Part shown: one piece after another, positions 58,626-64,000 of the stretch
How the letters are laid out: the number at the start of each line of letters is the position of its first letter
Numbering within the stretch: position 1 is the stretch's first letter
Assembly: GCA_965248255.1 (NCBI GenBank)
Contig: CBDFIW010000001.1
Coordinates: forward strand, 744,001 to 808,000
Direction of reading: 5' to 3'
DNA from: JAKZVK01 sp965248255
Lineage (GTDB): Bacteria > Acidobacteriota > Terriglobia > Bryobacterales > UBA6623
DNA length: 64,000 bases
Notes under the pieces: model-generated
Seen by the model: only the letters and a program-made list of their open reading frames with translations
Told to the model about the DNA's origin: nothing
Database searches by the model: none
Translations under genes and position numbers: made by a program

Positions 58626-58779
58626 GTATATAGGTCAGACGTGTTGCGGTCCGGGAATGTTGATAGGGGTCCGCCCCGGGTCCGCCCCCATGGAGGATAC
58701 CTCTTGCCATACGTGACGGCTTGTCCCCTGCCGGCACCAGCCGGGGACTCCGGGCCGACGTACTACCGCGGTTAAGGCA

Positions 58780-59075
58780 GTGGGCTTTCGGCCCGGATCG
58801 GCTGTCCGCCCCGAAGCGGGCGAAAGATGATAGCCCACGGCTTCAGTGGGTACAAGGCGCTGATCACCAGGAGCCCTGGAAGGGGCGATACAGCTTTCGT
58901 TCGAGTGTTTCGACAACCGCCCCAGCTTTCCCCGGAAGCTCCCGCCATGGCGCGCGTAGGGGGCGAGAGCCGCGTGTATCGCCCTTACAGGGCTTCTCAT
59001 CTTCCTTTGTCTCCCTACCCACGGCTGAAGCCGTGGGCTATGATCTCGAGCCCCTCCGGGGCCAAAACCAGTATG
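58780..59075. repeat. Long imperfect palindromic repeat, family 4, copy 1
   Basis: Left arm: TGATAGCCCACGGCTTCAGT and GGAGCCCTGGAAGGGGCGAT. Right arm: TGTATCGCCCTTACAGGGCT and CGGCTGAAGCCGTGGGCTAT. The arms pair over about 250 bp. It splits the VWA and DUF58 genes of the operon. The second copy is at 63385-63655. Confidence 0.75.
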
Positions 59076-59079
59076 CCCT

Positions 59080-59969
59080 TCACCTCCGCCTCTGGCGAAA
59101 GATCAGATACTCCCGCAAGGCCAGGTCCAGCGGCTGCGACGTGTCCAGCGTCAAGTAATCGGCGCCCGCACCTTGCGTCTCGCTCTTCATCTTGGCGATG
59201 TGGTCCTGCATACGCGTGCGGTACTCGCGGCGGGCGAAGTCGGACGACACGTCCATCATCTCGCCGGTCTCCATGTCTTCGAGCAGCACCGCGCTGTTGA
59301 AATCCGGCGCCAATTCAGCCGGGTCAAGCACATGAAAGAAAACCAGGTCCTGCCCCTGGTAGGCCAAAGGGCGGACGGCCTTCACGACTGCTTCCGGATC
59401 CATGTAGAAGTCCGAAATCACCGCCACCAAGCCGCGTTTGGTTATGTGCTCGCGGAAGTGGCCGAACGGCAGCTCGAGATTCGTGCCCGTGGCCGGTTCG
59501 GCATGTTCGAGCATGTGCAACACGCTGTGCAGGTGCCCGGGACGCGTCGAAGGCGGCCGACAATCGCGCACCTTCTCGTCGAAAATAATCAGTCCCACGG
59601 CGTCGTGCTGGCGAATCGAAAGGTACGCCAGAGAGGCCGCGACGTAGCGCGCATACTGGATCTTGGTAATGCCCTGCGACTGGAAGCCCATCGAGGCGCT
59701 GGCGTCGAAAACGATCATCAACTGCGTGTTGGTCTCGCCGAGGTAGCGCTTGATATAGGTGCGGTCGGTGCGCGAGAAGACGTTCCAGTCGATGAATCGC
59801 GGGTCGTCGCCCTGCGTGTAGGGGCGGTATTCCGCGAACTCCAGACTGAAGCCGAAAAATGGAGAGCGGTGCAGGCCGGTGAGGAAGCCGTCGACCACTG
59901 TCCGCGCAACGAGGTCAATTCCAGAGAGGCGGGAGAGGACGGCCGGATCAAGGAGAGTTTGGATGGCCA

Positions 59970-59973
<4 letters not shown>
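59080..59973 (-). CDS. DUF58 domain protein
   Basis: The 297-aa protein has the family signature RPYTQGDDPRFIDWNVFSRT followed by YIKRYLGETNTQLMIVFDAS. The VWA-like metal motif DASASMGFQSQG (about residues 90-101) is intact. Its start overlaps the moxR stop by 4 nt (ATGA type). DUF58 proteins act with MoxR ATPases, probably in folding or assembling envelope or metal-containing partners. Confidence 0.93.
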
Positions 59974-61001
<1,028 letters not shown>

Positions 61002-61015
61002 ATAGGAAAAATCCG

Positions 61016-63325
61016 TTAGTCCAAGGTTTTCAAGAGTAGTTTCTGCGCGGGCCGGTAATTGGGCGCGGCTTCGAGCGAGGAGAGCAAGTGCTTCCGCGTG
61101 CCGGCGTCGTCTTCCATCTTATGATACGTGCGGGCCAGGTTGAAGTGCGCCCCGGCGACGTCCAACGGACCCATGGCGAGATAGGTTTTGAACTCGCGCA
61201 ACGCCTCCCGGTCGCGGCCGGCTTCGAGCAGCCACCGGCCGAGGGTCGCGTGCAACTCCGGATCACCCGGGGCGTTGTAGAGCAAACCATCCAGGGCGTG
61301 GATGGCCTCGTCGCGGCGGCCCAACTCATCGAGCCATTCGGCGAGATCCCGAATGGCCTTGGGACTGCGCCCACCCATGCGTTCGTACTGCTGCATGATG
61401 TCGGCAGCCGCGGCTTTGTCCTCTTTCTCGATGTAGGCCCGCGCAAGCAGGATATAGGGGGTGCCGCCTTCCACAAACCAGGGGTAGAGCTCCCGCGCCT
61501 TAGTGGCCGGCTCGATCAGCTCGTCCCACTCCTTTTTGCTGGCGGCCGCGACGGCCTGCTTCATCAGCTTCTTCCACTCCCCGAAGTTCTCAACCAGCTC
61601 GCCGTAGTGAGCCTGTAGATAGTCATCAAAACGTCTATCGAACTCTGTGGACGAGATCCCCAGCTCGCGCTTGATGTTGTCCGCCGTCGAACGTCCTTTG
61701 CTGAAACCGTAAAGCAGATCGACCAGCTTCGAGAATTGCCATTCCTCGGCGATCATTCGGCAAACCAAGCCGGCTTGAAAGTAGGAGACCGCGATCTGGC
61801 TCGGGTAGCGTGGCCGGACGAAACCCTTGTCCAACTCAGCGATCGGCAACAGGCGGTCTTTCTTGATGGCCTCTACGAAGGCGGTGGAGATGTTCTCGCC
61901 CCAACTCGGCCGCGCCTCCCACTCCTCATACATGGAGACGCCTTCGCTGTACCAGCGAGGGACCAGGTGGTTGGTGGCTTCGAGAGTGAAGACGTGGGCG
62001 ATCTCGTGCCACAGGGTGGTGCCCCAGTGGAACTGTCCCGGCGGGCGGCCGGAAGGGCTGTCCATCGCGATGAGGTAGCCGAAGGTCACGCCCAACAGCC
62101 CGATTCCCGGCATGCCCAGTGTGCGCACGGCGAAATCATCGTGGTCGGGATACAACTCGACCTGTACTGGCTCCTTCAACCGGAAGCGGTATTTCTTAGA
62201 AAACGTCTCGATGCTTTGCTCAGCAACCTCCATCACGTAGGGTTTCAGGTAGGCCGCCTCGTCCTTGTGCAGCCGCAGGATGACCTCAGGCTTTTCAACG
62301 GCTGCCTCCACTTCCTCCTCGGTGCCGAGCAGCACGTCGTCTTTGTTGGAGTGCCGCGCGAAGTTGTCGAAGCTGTCGAGCAGCCGCAGTGTGTTGACCG
62401 TCTTGGGGTTGAAGGAGTCGCCGCGATAGGCGATCTCGAGGTGCCGGCGGCCCTCGGCTTCCTTTCTCAGCCTCATCAGGTTCACCGCCAGATCGGCGTG
62501 TGCCGCCCACAGCTCCGGGTCAATCCGGACCGCTTGGCCTAGCAGCGCGGCGGCTTCGCGGTAGCGGCGTGTGACGACATGATAGTGGGCTATGTCGGCG
62601 AAGATCTGTCCATACGTCGGGTTGTGCGCGAGCGCTTTGCCGGTCCATTCGGTCTCGACGTTATCCCTGAGCAAGTCGATGGAGGCTTTCAGGGAGTAGA
62701 GCTTGAGCGGCGACTCGCCTAGCTCCTCCGCTTTCTTGAGCCCGTCGTCGAGGTACTGGTCGGCGCGGCCGAGGTCCTCCTCTTCGATCGCCATGCCTGC
62801 CATGAGCACGAGGGCGTCGATCAGGTTTGGATCAGCGTCCAGCGCTTCCTTGGCCAGCTCGAACGCCTTGCCCTCGAAACGACCCGACATCACCGTGGCC
62901 GCTCCCAGCTTCGCCGCAGCGTAGTTCTCGTCGATCTCGAGCGCTTCTTGGAAGAGCTTGGCCGCCTCACCCGCCTGATGGGTGTCGATGAACAGGTAAC
63001 CCCAGCGAACACGCAAGTGAGGGTCTTCGGGACGCGCTTGGACCGCCTCTCGGAACGTCTCATTGGCACGGTGCTTGTCTTCGAGCCTCCAGGCCGCCTC
63101 GGCCTGAGTCCCGAGGTCCTGGCTTGTCGTCAGCAGCCGGCTGTAACACGCGTGAGCGTCGGCGCGTTTTCCACGGTCGAACAGGCGGTCACATGCTTTG
63201 AGGTCGGGGGTGGGTTCACCTGCCTCGGCGGGCGGGGCCTGTTGCGCTGCCGAGGGAAGGGCGCACACCAGCAAGCCCGCGAGGACGGCGGCGGTGTGTC
63301 GGTGACGACCTGTGCTAGCCCGCAT
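61016..63325 (-). CDS. Secreted TPR protein with peptidase-MA-like metallopeptidase domain
   Basis: The 769-aa protein has an N-terminal signal peptide (TAAVLAGLLVCALPSAAQQ), TPR-like helices at about residues 45-340, and a metallopeptidase domain with HEIAHVFTLE (HExxH, about residue 438) and a downstream Glu in RWYSEGVSMYEEW, giving a gluzincin-type zinc site. More TPR repeats make up the C-terminus. All zinc ligands are present. As first gene of the moxR operon it may process or scaffold envelope proteins. Confidence 0.88.
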   Translation of the reverse strand: MRASTGRHRHTAAVLAGLLVCALPSAAQQAPPAEAGEPTPDLKACDRLFDRGKRADAHACYSRLLTTSQDLGTQAEAAWRLEDKHRANETFREAVQARPEDPHLRVRWGYLFIDTHQAGEAAKLFQEALEIDENYAAAKLGAATVMSGRFEGKAFELAKEALDADPNLIDALVLMAGMAIEEEDLGRADQYLDDGLKKAEELGESPLKLYSLKASIDLLRDNVETEWTGKALAHNPTYGQIFADIAHYHVVTRRYREAAALLGQAVRIDPELWAAHADLAVNLMRLRKEAEGRRHLEIAYRGDSFNPKTVNTLRLLDSFDNFARHSNKDDVLLGTEEEVEAAVEKPEVILRLHKDEAAYLKPYVMEVAEQSIETFSKKYRFRLKEPVQVELYPDHDDFAVRTLGMPGIGLLGVTFGYLIAMDSPSGRPPGQFHWGTTLWHEIAHVFTLEATNHLVPRWYSEGVSMYEEWEARPSWGENISTAFVEAIKKDRLLPIAELDKGFVRPRYPSQIAVSYFQAGLVCRMIAEEWQFSKLVDLLYGFSKGRSTADNIKRELGISSTEFDRRFDDYLQAHYGELVENFGEWKKLMKQAVAAASKKEWDELIEPATKARELYPWFVEGGTPYILLARAYIEKEDKAAAADIMQQYERMGGRSPKAIRDLAEWLDELGRRDEAIHALDGLLYNAPGDPELHATLGRWLLEAGRDREALREFKTYLAMGPLDVAGAHFNLARTYHKMEDDAGTRKHLLSSLEAAPNYRPAQKLLLKTLD

Positions 63326-63384
63326 GCGAAGGCCCCCCTTGCGTTATCAGTTCGGGATGCCGACGGAACAGGCCGGCTCTGCGC

Positions 63385-63655
63385 GCGGCGAGGCCCCGGA
63401 GGGGCCAAATATGATAGCCCGCGGCTTCAGCCGTGGGAAACGAGGCGGAGCACGATGAGCCCTGGAAGGGCGATACAAGCGGCCCCCGCGTTTCCGACAG
63501 CGGCGCCGGATGACCTGCGGATCTTGGGGCGTGGTCAGAAACTTGTAGAGAAGGCTGTATCGCCCCTTTCAGGGCTTCAAGGAAATGATTGGCTGTTACT
63601 CCCGGCTGAAGCCGGGGGCTATGATCTCTCGGCCTCTTCGGGGCGTAAACCCCGA
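63385..63655. repeat. Long imperfect palindromic repeat, family 4, copy 2
   Basis: Left arm: GAGGCCCCGGAGGGGCCAAA, TGATAGCCCGCGGCTTCAGC and ATGAGCCCTGGAAGGGCGAT. Right arm: TGTATCGCCCCTTTCAGGGC, CCCGGCTGAAGCCGGGGGCT and GCCTCTTCGGGGCG. The motifs and their order match copy 1. Confidence 0.75.
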
Positions 63656-63796
63656 TGAATCGCGTAGCGTCATCGCCGCCTTCAACCTTCAGCGGAACAC
63701 TCATAACGCCTGCTTGAATGCTTCGGCGAGCTCGCATTCTTCACCACCTGACCGTCGACGCTCGCCATGAGGCCGCCAGCTCCTTGATGCATCTCA

Positions 63797-63955
63797 TTAA
63801 TGCCGGCGCGGGGCGTGAGCCCTGCGGATCGATCCCGGCACCAGCCACCCCTCCGTTCCAGGCGCTTGGTCCCCGGCTGAGCCGGGGACCAACGGCCTGG
63901 AACTCGTTTACCAGCACCCCTAGTTCCCGGGGCTCACGCCCCGGGCCAGTATTAA
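63797..63955. repeat. Inverted repeat (family 3) at the window end
   Basis: TTAATGCCGGCGCGGGGCGT and GAGCC at the left pair with GGCTCACGCCCCGGGCCAGT and ATTAA at the right. In between is the palindrome TCCCCGGCTGAGCCGGGGA. It shares its end motif with 28138-28168. No gene is supported from 63656 to 64000. Confidence 0.6.
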
Positions 63956-64000
63956 CCCGGATGTTCATTGTTTCTCAGCGGCGGCGTCGATCTCCGCCTG

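Noticed and set aside
63797..63955. Attachment site or origin at the window end
   Set aside because: The palindromes match a dispersed repeat family and there is no integrase, dnaA box cluster or tRNA nearby.

Overview
The window is GC-rich chromosomal DNA, most likely from an Acidobacteriota-type (Solibacteres/Bryobacter-like) or similar heterotrophic bacterium. The pointers are a MoxR/DUF58/VWA/DUF4175 operon, secreted LamG and beta-propeller proteins, Tat-exported Gfo/Idh/MocA and esterase enzymes, a protein with the 'STGPRTEEGKA' signature, and many GC-rich palindromic intergenic repeats. The taxon is inference; there is no rRNA or marker gene. I saw no tRNA, rRNA or CRISPR array.

Layout. 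1-3.6 kb: the end of a RiPP (lasso-peptide-like) cluster with an asparagine-synthase-type cyclase, a 60-aa precursor and an HPr-kinase-like gene cut by an intact IS630 element. 3.6-10.8 kb: housekeeping pair rph-rdgB and a catabolic set (DapA-like aldolase, PhyH dioxygenase, Gfo/Idh/MocA oxidoreductase, creatininase-like amidohydrolase, secreted propeller protein). 10.8-27.2 kb: an IS-riddled region holding a sodium:solute symporter cut by two ISs, a secreted protein split by an in-frame TAG, a truncated GH19-like gene, an IS3 element, and a two-gene P-loop NTPase/membrane-protein operon cut by four ISs. 27.2-36.4 kb: repeats, a cytochrome peroxidase remnant, an enoyl-CoA hydratase homologue, an esterase, an ABC exporter, a decayed IS5, a GGDEF-EAL protein and a broken membrane protein. 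36.4-40.6 kb: an IS630 copy split by a 3-kb IS1380 unit with passenger genes. 40.6-52.4 kb: glycosyltransferases, secreted LamG proteins, an HDAC-like deacetylase and a small conserved protein. 52.6-63.3 kb: a moxR-DUF58-VWA-DUF4175 operon followed upstream by a TPR metallopeptidase, bordered by long palindromic repeats.

The main theme is recent IS activity. Six near-identical copies of one 1.09-kb IS630-type element, two copies of a 1,029-bp IS1595 element, one 1,164-bp IS630, an IS3, an IS5 and an IS1380 unit are present. Target duplications (TA, 8 bp, about 6 bp) are visible, and removing the elements on paper restores uninterrupted host reading frames: HPr-kinase-like 284 aa, NTPase 542 aa, membrane protein 293 aa, glycosyltransferase 686 aa. 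The symporter comes back to about 572 aa with one residual frameshift.

Most novel candidates: the divergent lasso-like cluster with an in-phase A AAA AAG slippery site and a 38-G tract inside the cyclase; and the NTPase/membrane-protein pair, which has no function I recognise and looks like an accessory, possibly defence-type, module.
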